Assembly: GCA_025362315.1 (NCBI GenBank)
Contig: JANYGP010000071.1
Coordinates: 1-64,000 of the forward strand
Origin: Polaromonas sp.
GTDB taxonomy: Bacteria; Pseudomonadota; Gammaproteobacteria; Burkholderiales; Burkholderiaceae_C
DNA length: 64,000 nt
Reading direction: 5' to 3'
The notes beneath the pieces are model-generated. The model saw nothing but the letters and a program-made list of their open reading frames with translations, ran no database searches and was not told the origin of the DNA. Position 1 is the first letter of the stretch. Every line of letters starts with the position of its first letter. The translations under genes were made by a program, and so were the position numbers. Positions 8,457 to 16,339 of the stretch are shown piece by piece.

Positions 8457-8906
8457 ATGCACCATTACAAAATTAGCGAAGCTGCCGCTGCAAGCGGTGT
8501 AACGCCAGCCAACATCCGGTTCTATGAGAAAGAAAAGCTCCTCAAGCAAAGCATTCGCGGCGACAACAGCTACCGAATGTATAGCGATGCTGATGTGCAC
8601 CAGCTGCGCTTTATTCGCGCTTGCAGATCGCTTGACATGTCACTCAGCGAGGTGCGCACTCTGCTGGGGCTGAACTTGAACAACAAAGCGGATTGCGCGA
8701 CGGCGCGCGGTGCGCTGGACGAACATCTCGCGCATGTACACAGCCGACTGGCTGAATTGAAGACTCTTGAAAAAGACCTCAGGGCGCTGCGTGGCCGATG
8801 CGATGGCTTGGACACCACTTGCCACATCATTAAAGCGCTGCATGAGCGGGCCAACAGCTTGCCTAGATTAGCCAGGCAGACCAACCAAAGCAAACGCCAT
8901 GTTTAA
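8457..8906 (+). CDS. cadR: CadR/PbrR-type MerR-family Cd(II)/Pb(II)-responsive regulator
   Basis: 149 aa from the ATG at 8457; the track start at 8406 adds a tail unlike MerR proteins and overlaps the EamA gene. The N-terminal MerR HTH reads ISEAAAASGVTPANIRFYE. A dimerisation helix follows, then Cys80, Cys115 and Cys122. The 35- and 7-residue spacings equal those of the CadR/PbrR ligands Cys77/112/119. A His-containing tail ends the protein. It probably acts on the 19-bp-spacer promoter at 7340-7370. Its 3' end overlaps the convergent MFS gene by a few bases. Confidence 0.9.
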   Translation: MHHYKISEAAAASGVTPANIRFYEKEKLLKQSIRGDNSYRMYSDADVHQLRFIRACRSLDMSLSEVRTLLGLNLNNKADCATARGALDEHLAHVHSRLAELKTLEKDLRALRGRCDGLDTTCHIIKALHERANSLPRLARQTNQSKRHV

Positions 8907-10060
8907 GCGGGTTGGTGATGATTTTTGACCACTGCCGAGCGGTCAAACCCCAGCGTCAGCAGCGCTGCCAAACCAAACGGTGCGCCGACCCAGCTCAAGT
9001 TGGCCAGCCCCACGGATTGAATCAACGCGCCGCTGACCACTGCGCCCAGCGCCGTGCCCAAGTACAGCATGGAGCTGTTCAAACTGAGCAGCAGCGGCGC
9101 TTGTGCGGGCGACAAGCTGACCAGGCGGCTTTGCTGCGGCGCGGTCATGCCAAAGCCGGCAGTGCCCCACACGACCAGCGTGGCAATCGTGGCGGGCAAG
9201 TTGCCCTGCGTGAAGGGCAGCACACACATCGTCAAGACCAGCACCACCAGCTGCGCTGCTAAGGTTTGCAGTGAGCCAAATTTATCGTTGGCCCAGCCGC
9301 CTATCAGCGTGCCGACCACACCTGCCACACCAAAAACAGCCAGCACGCCAGACAGCTGAATGGCGCTGATGGCGTTCAAAGCCAGCAACACGGGGCCAAC
9401 GTAAGCAAACACACTGAAAATCGCAATGAAAAACAGCAGTGTGCGCAGCCACACGCGTAGCACGGCCGTCTGCTTGGCGGCCGCTTTAAAGCCCGCAAAA
9501 CTAGCACTTTGTGTGACCACACCTTTGGGCAGCAGCACGGTGGCGGCCAGCAGCGCGGCCAAGCTGGCCGCTGCGCACAGCCACACCGGCATGTGCCAGC
9601 CGTAGGTAAAGCCCAGCCACGCGCCAATTGGCAATGCAATGGCGTAGCTGATGCTCATACCCAAAAACACAGTAGAAAGCGCGCGGCCGCGCAGTGCGGG
9701 TGCGACCAAAGTGACGGCATAGGCTGACACGACAGCGGTAAACACAGCGCCTGCGCCCATCACAATGCGGCCCAGCAGCAACACCGACAAATTAGGTGCA
9801 AGTGCACACACCAAGTTGCCCAACGCAAACAAACCCAGCGCCATTTGAATGGCCAGCTTTCGTGGCCAACGGGCAGTGAGCAAAATCAACACCGGCGCCA
9901 GAAGAGCCGTTGCCACAGCGTAGGCGGTCATCACTTGCCCGGCAGCAGCCACGCTCACGCCAAGGCCTTGCGCCAGCGGCTGCAATATGCCGCTGAGCAC
10001 AAAAGCGCCGCTGCCAATCACCAAATTGCACAGGGCAAAGAAATAAAGAATGCGCGGCAT
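8903..10060 (-). CDS. MFS transporter (AraJ-like efflux type)
   Basis: 385 aa with twelve predicted membrane segments. The loop after TM2 is ARWPRKLAIQ, and TM4-5 show GRIVMGAGAVFTAVVSAYAV. This resembles sugar-efflux/drug-efflux MFS proteins of the AraJ group. The substrate cannot be read from the sequence. It lies 28 bp after the sterol-desaturase-type gene on the same strand and could be cotranscribed. Its stop overlaps the end of the convergent cadR-like gene. Confidence 0.85.
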   Translation of the reverse strand: MPRILYFFALCNLVIGSGAFVLSGILQPLAQGLGVSVAAAGQVMTAYAVATALLAPVLILLTARWPRKLAIQMALGLFALGNLVCALAPNLSVLLLGRIVMGAGAVFTAVVSAYAVTLVAPALRGRALSTVFLGMSISYAIALPIGAWLGFTYGWHMPVWLCAAASLAALLAATVLLPKGVVTQSASFAGFKAAAKQTAVLRVWLRTLLFFIAIFSVFAYVGPVLLALNAISAIQLSGVLAVFGVAGVVGTLIGGWANDKFGSLQTLAAQLVVLVLTMCVLPFTQGNLPATIATLVVWGTAGFGMTAPQQSRLVSLSPAQAPLLLSLNSSMLYLGTALGAVVSGALIQSVGLANLSWVGAPFGLAALLTLGFDRSAVVKNHHQPA

Positions 10061-10088
10061 GGCCGTGTGACCAGGTTCAGGCTGGGGT

Positions 10089-11045
10089 TTAGGCCTTGCC
10101 AGCGAGCCGCTTCAAGCCCTGCCACTGCTGGGACCAAAAACCGCTGCCGTAGTCGCGGTTGCCATCGACCTGGTCACGCACACCGGTCGGGTCATAGCGC
10201 GGCTCAAAATTGGCGGTGCCAAACAGCATGTCCCACCAAGGCAACAGCACGCCAAAATTATGTCCGCCCAGCGTGGTTTTACCGCCTGATTCATGCCCCA
10301 GCCCGATGCTGTGGTGCAGCCGGTGAAAGCGCGGGCTGACCCACAGCCGCTCGCCCACGGTGCCAAACCACAGCCGCAGGTTGGCATGTTGAAAGCTTTC
10401 ACTGAGCTGGGTCACAAACACGATGGCAATGAACTGCCCCGGCGCCACACCGATCAATTGCGCGACCAGCACCACGGACACATCGACCAGCACATCGTCG
10501 AGCAAGTGGTTGCGGTTGTCGCTCCACATGGTCATTTGCCGCTGGGCATGGTGCAGCGAATGCAGACGCCACCACCACTCAAGCTGGTGCTGCCCGCGGT
10601 GCACCCAGTAGCCCACAAAGTCAAACACGACGATGTAAATCAGCAGACTGACCAGGGCAATGTCTGTCACACCGGGCCACAGCTGGTCCAGGTGAAAAGT
10701 ACCGTAGCCTGCGGTCCGGACAGCGCCAAACAGCTCGTCAAACAAGGGGTCCAGTGTGAGGAACAGCACCACACGGAACAGCCCCAGCCGGTGAATCAGG
10801 GTATACAGGACGTCGGTGCGAATCGTGGCACGGTCGGTTACCGCATCCACAGGCCGCCAGCGCTGCAGCGGGCCAATGACTGCCAGCAAAATGACAATTT
10901 GCAGGACGCCCAGTATCAGCCATGCAGTTGCCTCGTAGCCCAGCTCAAGCAGACTGCTTTGACCCAGCGCGAGCAGCACGGGCTGCACGACAGATTCAAA
11001 CAGCACTTGCTGCGCGGCACTGAAAATATTGGTGAACCAATCCAT
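10089..11045 (-). CDS. sterol desaturase/fatty-acid hydroxylase-family membrane protein
   Basis: 318 aa from the ATG at 11045 (MDWFTNIF). The di-iron histidine clusters of this superfamily are present: HRGQH, HSLHHAQ and a later HRLHHSIG, with WSDNRNHLLDD between. Several hydrophobic segments precede them. Members hydroxylate or desaturate lipids in the cytoplasmic membrane. It follows the deacetylase gene with a short gap, and both follow the beta-propeller gene, so the three form one operon. The lipid acted on is not evident. Confidence 0.88.
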   Translation of the reverse strand: MDWFTNIFSAAQQVLFESVVQPVLLALGQSSLLELGYEATAWLILGVLQIVILLAVIGPLQRWRPVDAVTDRATIRTDVLYTLIHRLGLFRVVLFLTLDPLFDELFGAVRTAGYGTFHLDQLWPGVTDIALVSLLIYIVVFDFVGYWVHRGQHQLEWWWRLHSLHHAQRQMTMWSDNRNHLLDDVLVDVSVVLVAQLIGVAPGQFIAIVFVTQLSESFQHANLRLWFGTVGERLWVSPRFHRLHHSIGLGHESGGKTTLGGHNFGVLLPWWDMLFGTANFEPRYDPTGVRDQVDGNRDYGSGFWSQQWQGLKRLAGKA

Positions 11046-11050
11046 GGGCG

Positions 11051-11938
11051 TTATTTTGCTGGCTGGGAAGAAACTGCGCTGCTGCGCTGCGCAATCCATG
11101 CGGCATGGTCAGGATGTTCACGCAGTGTTTTAAAACAAAAACCACGCGATTGCAGCCCCGTGATCAAGGGTTCCAGCACTGCAGGGGCCCATGGATCTTT
11201 ACGCGACCAGATGCCAAGGTGCGCCACCAGAACATCGCCCGAACGCACATCCCGCAGGGCTTTCCTCAAGAGCAAATCGTTGGGGTATTTGTCACTGGGC
11301 AACTCATCACCCAAAAAACCCGCCGCCGCCCAGCCAACATGGGCATAGCCGCAGCTTTTGGCCGCGGCCAATAACGCAGGAGAAGTCTTGCCACCAGGCG
11401 CCCTGAAAAGCGGCACCGATTTAACGCCTGTCATGGTCTCAAGGCGCTGACTGGCTTTGCTCAGCTCTTCACAGTATTGAGCAGCTGACCACAATGCCTC
11501 TTTGCCCTCTTGTGGCCCAGCTGAAGGACGCACCTTGAACTGCACGCCGCTGGTAGCGCCTGCGACATCAGCGCGCCAGTAGGTGTGGTCAAAGGTGTGG
11601 GACGCAAATTCATGGCCTTCTGCTGCACGCGCCTTCCACCACGGCGCCCAGGTATTGCCCAGCGAACCGTCGCCAGTTTTGGTGCGCTCGTTGGCTGCAA
11701 AAAACGTGACTTTGACACTGTGTTTTTTCAACACATCGGCCATCAGCGGCGCAACTTCCATGTGGCCTGTGTCCAGCGTCAGGTAGACCGGTTTGCAGGC
11801 GGCACCATTGCCTGGAGTGGTATTTTGCGAATCATTTAGCCCTGCAGCCCAAGTAAATTGGGCGCAAGCAGCTCCCGATAGTATAGCAATAAAGTTGCGG
11901 ATGCGGTTTGCCGCAGTGCTCGGGCTAGCGAGGCGCAT
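11051..11938 (-). CDS. exported polysaccharide deacetylase (NodB domain)
   Basis: About 295 aa from the ATG at 11938, which overlaps the end of the beta-propeller gene by 14 bases. NodB-domain motifs are VYLTLDTGHMEVAP (the usual first catalytic Asp falls in LTLDTGH), HEFASHTFDHTYW (metal-binding His) and LFRAPGGKTSP. The family removes acetyl groups from polysaccharides or peptidoglycan. The N-terminal export segment FIAILSGAACAQFTWAAG is encoded by a copy of the dispersed element, so the repeat supplies most of the signal-peptide core and probable cleavage region. Confidence 0.85.
   Translation of the reverse strand: MRLASPSTAANRIRNFIAILSGAACAQFTWAAGLNDSQNTTPGNGAACKPVYLTLDTGHMEVAPLMADVLKKHSVKVTFFAANERTKTGDGSLGNTWAPWWKARAAEGHEFASHTFDHTYWRADVAGATSGVQFKVRPSAGPQEGKEALWSAAQYCEELSKASQRLETMTGVKSVPLFRAPGGKTSPALLAAAKSCGYAHVGWAAAGFLGDELPSDKYPNDLLLRKALRDVRSGDVLVAHLGIWSRKDPWAPAVLEPLITGLQSRGFCFKTLREHPDHAAWIAQRSSAVSSQPAK
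11841..11887 (-). repeat. dispersed two-hairpin element, copy 3 (signal peptide of deacetylase)
   Basis: Minus strand: GCTATACTATCGGG, AGCTGCTTGCGCCC, then TTGGGCTGCAGG. It is in frame and encodes AILSGAACAQFTWAAG of the deacetylase signal peptide. Confidence 0.8.
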
Positions 11939-12953
11939 GGTCCAGAGTCCAGACGCCGTGCGGGCTTCGGCCCACATTGACCTGATTGACAATCTTGCGC
12001 GTGGCCACATCAATCACAGTCAATTTTTTGGACCAGCGTGACGTCACCAGAATCTGTTTGCCGTCTCTGGAAATATCCATGCAGTCCGGGCCGCCCGGTG
12101 CTGTGAATGTGTCCACCACCTCCATGGTTTGCAGGTCAAGCCTGCTGATGGTGTTGGCCACCCGGTTGCTGACCAGCACATGCCGCCTGTCACCTACAGC
12201 GCGAAACGCGTGTGCGCCTGCGGCTGTCTTGATGGTTTTGCTGCGCTTGGGTTCTTTTCCGGTTACATCAAAAACCTGCACGCTGTCGCCTCCGGTCAGT
12301 GCAACCAGCACAAACCTGTCATCGGGCGTGCCATACACATCCGCCGGCACGGAGCCGGTCGGCGTGCGCCACTTGATCGTTTGTGTGGCCAGGTCAATGG
12401 CCACCAGCTCGTCGCTGTCCTGCATGGTGGAGTAAACCGTGGTGCTTTTGCTGTCAATCCACAAATGGCTGGGCGTCCTGCTGGTAGAAATGCGTTTGAC
12501 GAGCACGATTTCGTTGCCGTCCCAGCGGTAGACGTCGATGTGGTTGAGCCGGTTGGCTGCCGTCACAAACCACTTCATGTCCGGCGAAAACCGCAAATGA
12601 TATGGATCAATGATGCCGCGAATGGTGCGCTGCACTTCGGCTGTTTTGGGGTCAATGAAGGTCAGCGAATCAGACAGCGCGTTGGCCACAATGATCGACT
12701 TTTCGTCTGGCGTCATGTAAAGGTGATGCGGCTCTTTGCCGGTGGCGATGCGCTTGGTCTCTGTCCAGGTCACCGGGTCAATGACACTGACGTTTGCGTC
12801 CAGTGAATTGAGCACAAAAATCGGCGATGTGATGGACTGACCCATGCCTTGTGCCAAGGCAGGAAGTGCTGACAGCCAGCCCAGGCCAAGGGCCAGTGCT
12901 GCACGCCGGGAAAACGGGTGCGAAACAGATGCAAAAAGGTTCACGGGATTCAC
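11925..12953 (-). CDS. exported YVTN/YncE-like beta-propeller protein
   Basis: 342 aa with a signal peptide (SRRAALALGLGWLSALPALAQ). Repeating blades of the YVTN type follow, for example VLNSLDANVSVIDPVTW, IIVANALSDSLTFIDPKT and HVLVSNRVANTISRLDLQT. These proteins form seven-bladed propellers in the periplasm and usually bind partners. It is the first gene of the operon with the deacetylase and the sterol-desaturase-type gene, so the three probably serve one envelope function, not identifiable from sequence. Confidence 0.85.
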   Translation of the reverse strand: MNPVNLFASVSHPFSRRAALALGLGWLSALPALAQGMGQSITSPIFVLNSLDANVSVIDPVTWTETKRIATGKEPHHLYMTPDEKSIIVANALSDSLTFIDPKTAEVQRTIRGIIDPYHLRFSPDMKWFVTAANRLNHIDVYRWDGNEIVLVKRISTSRTPSHLWIDSKSTTVYSTMQDSDELVAIDLATQTIKWRTPTGSVPADVYGTPDDRFVLVALTGGDSVQVFDVTGKEPKRSKTIKTAAGAHAFRAVGDRRHVLVSNRVANTISRLDLQTMEVVDTFTAPGGPDCMDISRDGKQILVTSRWSKKLTVIDVATRKIVNQVNVGRSPHGVWTLDHAPR

Positions 12954-13072
12954 TTAAAAACGCCCTTTTTCAAGGCAATCGTCTAGTGTAATGGTGCGCT
13001 GCGGTGTTCATGTGTCTGCAATGTGTATCAAGCTTGCATAGTCAGGTCGGTGTTTGCGCTGCTTGCGTGTTG

Positions 13073-13163
13073 AAGACCGGGCTACCGATGCGTTTTGCTG
13101 CGTGTCCCCCGGCCTAAGGCCCTCCTCCTTGACCTCCGCAAAACGCATCGGTAGCCCAGTCTT
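13073..13163. repeat. MITE-like inverted repeat, unit A
   Basis: Arms of 26 bp (13073-13098 and 13138-13163) are inverted copies with one mismatch, for example CTACCGATGCGTTTTGC against GCAAAACGCATCGGTAG. The 39-bp spacer contains GTCCCCCGGCCTAAGGCCCT (a perfect GGCC-TAA-GGCC palindrome) and CTCCTCCTTGA. Confidence 0.8.
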
Positions 13164-13210
13164 TGGTTTGTGCATAGAAAATTCAGAACACCGTGCGCTT
13201 GCCAGCAACG

Positions 13211-13296
13211 GGTACGGCGCGTTTCCCGCAGCGAAATCAAGGAGGAGACCCCATCCAGAGGCGGGGGACATTCGCGAAGGGAGATGCGCCGTAGCC
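13211..13296. repeat. MITE-like inverted repeat, unit B, opposite orientation
   Basis: GGTACGGCGC (13211-13220) is inverted as GCGCCGTAGCC (13286-13296). Read on the minus strand, the interior has ATGTCCCCCGCCT and TCTCCTCCTTGA, the same interior words as unit A. The two units are therefore related elements facing opposite ways. Confidence 0.65.
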
Positions 13297-13330
13297 GGTG
13301 CGGGTTACAAAGCTCAAAAAGTGCAAAGAA

Positions 13331-14303
13331 TCAATCCAATTTGGCTCCAGAAGCTTTCACAGCCAACGCCGAACGCGGTGTTTCACTGACCAAAAACTGT
13401 GCAAATTCATCATTCTCCAGATACGCCGGGTCAGCGCCTTGCGTCGCCATGCGGATTTTAACGTCGGGATTGTTCATGACTTGTTTGAAGGCATCACCGA
13501 GCCTGGCTGTGATGTCTTTGGGCAAGCCCGCAAGTGCCAGAAAGCCGTAAAAACCGACCACCTCAAAGCCCTTGATGCCCGATTCAATGATGGTGGGTAC
13601 GTCAGGCAATGCCGGATTGCGATCTTTACCTGTCCTAGCCAAGGCGCGCACTTTGCCCTGCTTGTGGTAGCTGGCTGCCTGCGGAATCGACTCTGCCATG
13701 AACTGGATTTGTCCGGCCCTCAGGTCAGTAAACGCAGGCGCACTGCCCCTGTACGGGATGTGCACCATGAACAGATTGGCGGCACTCTTGAACATTTCAG
13801 GCACCAGGTGGCTGATGCCGCCGTTGCCCGCTGAGCCGTCATTGATTTGGCCGGGGCTGGCTTGGGCACGAGTCATGAATTCTTTCAGTGTGGTGACTGG
13901 CAACTTGGGGTTGACCAGCAGCGCCAGCGGCTGCATGGCGGTGCGCGCAATCGGCGTGAAATCCTTGAGCTTGCTGTACGGCAGCCTGGTGTAAAGCGCT
14001 GGGTTGATCACCATCACGCCCGTGTTGGCCAGCATCAGCGTGTAGCCGTCGGCTGGCGCCTTCATCACGCATTGCGCGCCAACCGTGCCGCCGGCGCCTG
14101 ACTTGTAGTCAATGACGATGGGCTGGCCCAAAACGGCTTGCAATTTCTTGCAATTTGTCTGTGAGCAAGCGCGCATGCTGGTCAAGCGGGCCCCCTGCAG
14201 GAAAACCGATGACCACGCGAACCGGCTTGTCGGGAAATGCAGCCAGGACGCTGCCAGCGCACAGCAGAGTTGTTACAAAAACAGTCGTAAAAAAGCGTTG
14301 CAT
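13331..14303 (-). pseudogene. Bug-family binding protein gene, frameshifted by a 10-bp tandem duplication
   Basis: Two frames together make one Bug protein. The first encodes the signal peptide and FPDKPVRVVIGFPAGGPLDQ up to LLTDKLQ. The second continues AVLGQPIVIDYKSGAGGTVG to the normal C-terminus. At the junction CTTGCAATTT is present twice in tandem (14137-14146, 14147-14156). Removing one copy restores LTDKLQAVLGQPIVID. Without it the product ends after about 60 residues. The start taken is the ATG at 14303 (MQRFFTTVFV), with AGGG upstream. The remainder is intact, so the lesion looks recent. Confidence 0.85.
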
Positions 14304-14455
14304 GAAAAAGCCCTGCATGGGACTTTGCGGACAATGTGAAGTTGCTTGATGATAGACAGACCACGAAGCACAAGGGACACTTGCAGATCAGGTGCTTCCC
14401 CGATGCACCACCTGGAAAGTCCGGTTAGGCTCAGAACATCTTTTCGGAGTCGCAA

Positions 14456-16177
14456 GTGTCATTTCCACCGCATCAACGCCATTACGCCATCTGGCCCAAG
14501 CGCATTCCGCGCAGCATCACACCGCCCGCCACGTCGCTGTGGCAAAACCTGGCGACCAATGCGCTGCGTTTCCCGGACAAAGCCGCACTGGTGTTTTTTG
14601 ACCGCATCTTGACGTATCGGGAGGTGTTTGCACAAGCTGAAGCGCTGGCTGCAACGCTGGCACGGATGGGCGTCAAAAAGGGCGACCGTGTGGTGCTGAA
14701 TCTGCAAAACTGCCCGCAGTGGGTGATTGCCCACTTTGCGATTTTGCGGGCCAATGCTGTTGTAGTGCCTGTTAACCCGATGAACCGGGCTCAAGAGCTC
14801 AAGCACTACATTCTGGACCCGGACGCACGGGTTGCCATCACATCTGCGGACCTGGCTGCTGAGCTGGCCAAGGCCAATGCGCAGCTTGCGCCTGATGAGC
14901 ACTTGAGCCATGTCATCGTGACCCATTACAGCGATGCGTTTGACATGTCTGCAGCTGATGCAGCCATGCCTGAAGCGTGGACAGTGTGGCTGGGCACGCA
15001 CCATGAACTGCCCGTCATGGAAGGCTGCCAGGTGATGACATGGGCGGATGCCCTGAACGGCAACACAGCCGATTTGCCTGCGCACACCGCCACGCCGCAA
15101 GACCTGGCCGTGCTCCCCTACACCAGCGGCACCACGGGCCTGCCCAAAGGCTGCATGCACACGCATGCCAGCATCATGCACAACGCGGTGGCGACGGCGT
15201 TGTGGGGCAGCACGAATTTTGAAAATGTGATTTTGTCAGTGGTGCCGATGTTTCACATCACCGGCATGGTGTCTGTGATGCATGCGTCGATGTACGGCGG
15301 AACCACGCTGGTCATCATGCCGCGCTGGGACCGCGAGTTGGCAGGGCATCTCATTTCTCGTTGGCGCGTCACGCACTGGACCAACATCCCCACCATGGTA
15401 ATTGACCTCTTGGGGAGCCCCAACTTCGCTACTTTTGACGTCAGCAGCCTGGTTTACATCGGCGGTGGCGGCGCGGCCATGCCGCAGGCGGTGGCGCAGC
15501 GTCTGTTTGACAGTTATGGCCTGCACTACGCCGAAGGCTACGGCCTGACAGAAACCGCCGCACCGTCCCACAGCAACCCGCATGACCGTTGCAAGCAGCA
15601 GTGCCTCGGTGTGCCATTTGTCAGCGTGGATGCCCGCGTGATAGACCCGACAACACTCAAGGAAATGCCGCAGGGCGAGCAGGGTGAAATCATCATGAAT
15701 GGCCCGCAGATATTCAGCGGCTACTGGAAGCGGCCAGACGCTACAGCAGATGCATTCATCGAGCTGGACGGCAAGCGGTTTTTTCGCTCGGGTGATTTGG
15801 GCCGGGTGGATGACGAAGGTTATTTTTTCATCACGGACCGCCTCAAGAGAATGATCAACGCGTCAGGCTTCAAGGTCTGGCCTGCAGAGGTCGAGGCATT
15901 GATGTTCAGGCACCCAGCCATTCAGGAAGCCTGCATTATTTCTACCATCAACGCCTATCGGGGCGAGTCTGTCAAGGCGGTGGTGGTGCTGCGCACTGCG
16001 TTCAAAGGACAGGTGACAGAGGACGACATCATCAGCTGGTGCAAGGACAACATGGCCGCCTACAAATACCCGCGTGTGGTGCAGTTTGTGGATGCTCTGC
16101 CCAAAAGCGGCGCTGGCAAAGTCATGTGGCGGGCGCTGCAGGAGGCGGAGTCGGCCAAGGCAACTACTTCAGATTAG
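14456..16177 (+). CDS. AMP-forming acyl-CoA ligase (long-chain fatty-acid-CoA ligase type)
   Basis: 573 aa with a GTG start at 14456 preceded by CGGAGT. ANL-superfamily motifs appear in order: YTSGTTGLPKGCMHTH (P-loop), EGYGLTETAAPSHSNP, RSGDLGRVDDEGYFFITDR and the catalytic-lysine end PKSGAGKVMWRAL. The enzyme adenylates a carboxylic acid and joins it to CoA. It is near a broken Bug gene and an MFS gene, so it may serve import and activation of an organic acid. The chain length or aromatic nature of the substrate is not determinable by eye. Confidence 0.92.
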   Translation: MSFPPHQRHYAIWPKRIPRSITPPATSLWQNLATNALRFPDKAALVFFDRILTYREVFAQAEALAATLARMGVKKGDRVVLNLQNCPQWVIAHFAILRANAVVVPVNPMNRAQELKHYILDPDARVAITSADLAAELAKANAQLAPDEHLSHVIVTHYSDAFDMSAADAAMPEAWTVWLGTHHELPVMEGCQVMTWADALNGNTADLPAHTATPQDLAVLPYTSGTTGLPKGCMHTHASIMHNAVATALWGSTNFENVILSVVPMFHITGMVSVMHASMYGGTTLVIMPRWDRELAGHLISRWRVTHWTNIPTMVIDLLGSPNFATFDVSSLVYIGGGGAAMPQAVAQRLFDSYGLHYAEGYGLTETAAPSHSNPHDRCKQQCLGVPFVSVDARVIDPTTLKEMPQGEQGEIIMNGPQIFSGYWKRPDATADAFIELDGKRFFRSGDLGRVDDEGYFFITDRLKRMINASGFKVWPAEVEALMFRHPAIQEACIISTINAYRGESVKAVVVLRTAFKGQVTEDDIISWCKDNMAAYKYPRVVQFVDALPKSGAGKVMWRALQEAESAKATTSD

Positions 16178-16191
16178 TTGCTAATTAGTTG

Positions 16192-16239
16192 CTATCAAAA
16201 TATGATTCTCTGGCGCCCATATTACCTGGGATACAGCCT
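16192..16239 (+). repeat. dispersed two-hairpin element, copy 4 (intergenic)
   Basis: 48 bp downstream of the acyl-CoA ligase: GCTATCAAAATATGAT, TCTGGCGCCCATATT, then CTGGGATACAGCC. Confidence 0.7.
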
Positions 16240-16339
16240 GTTTTACCTGTAATCAAGGTGAAATCGGCGGGCTGCAAGTTAACCTTTTTTGCTTTGCATG
16301 CCTTGACTGGCAAACGTCAGCACAGCCGTTGAGATTACG

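Larger units (their letters stand above)
12954..13330. other. intergenic region carrying two palindromic repeats, no gene
   Basis: 377 bp without a convincing gene. The ORFs in the track come from the palindromes. It holds the promoter side of the beta-propeller operon and the two related inverted-repeat units listed separately. Confidence 0.7.

Noticed and set aside
12129-12806. 225-aa plus-strand ORF over the beta-propeller gene
   Set aside because: Antisense shadow; the minus frame has a signal peptide and blade repeats.
13008-13550. ORFs over the palindromic region
   Set aside because: They arise from inverted repeats and from the 3' end of the broken Bug gene; no family resemblance.
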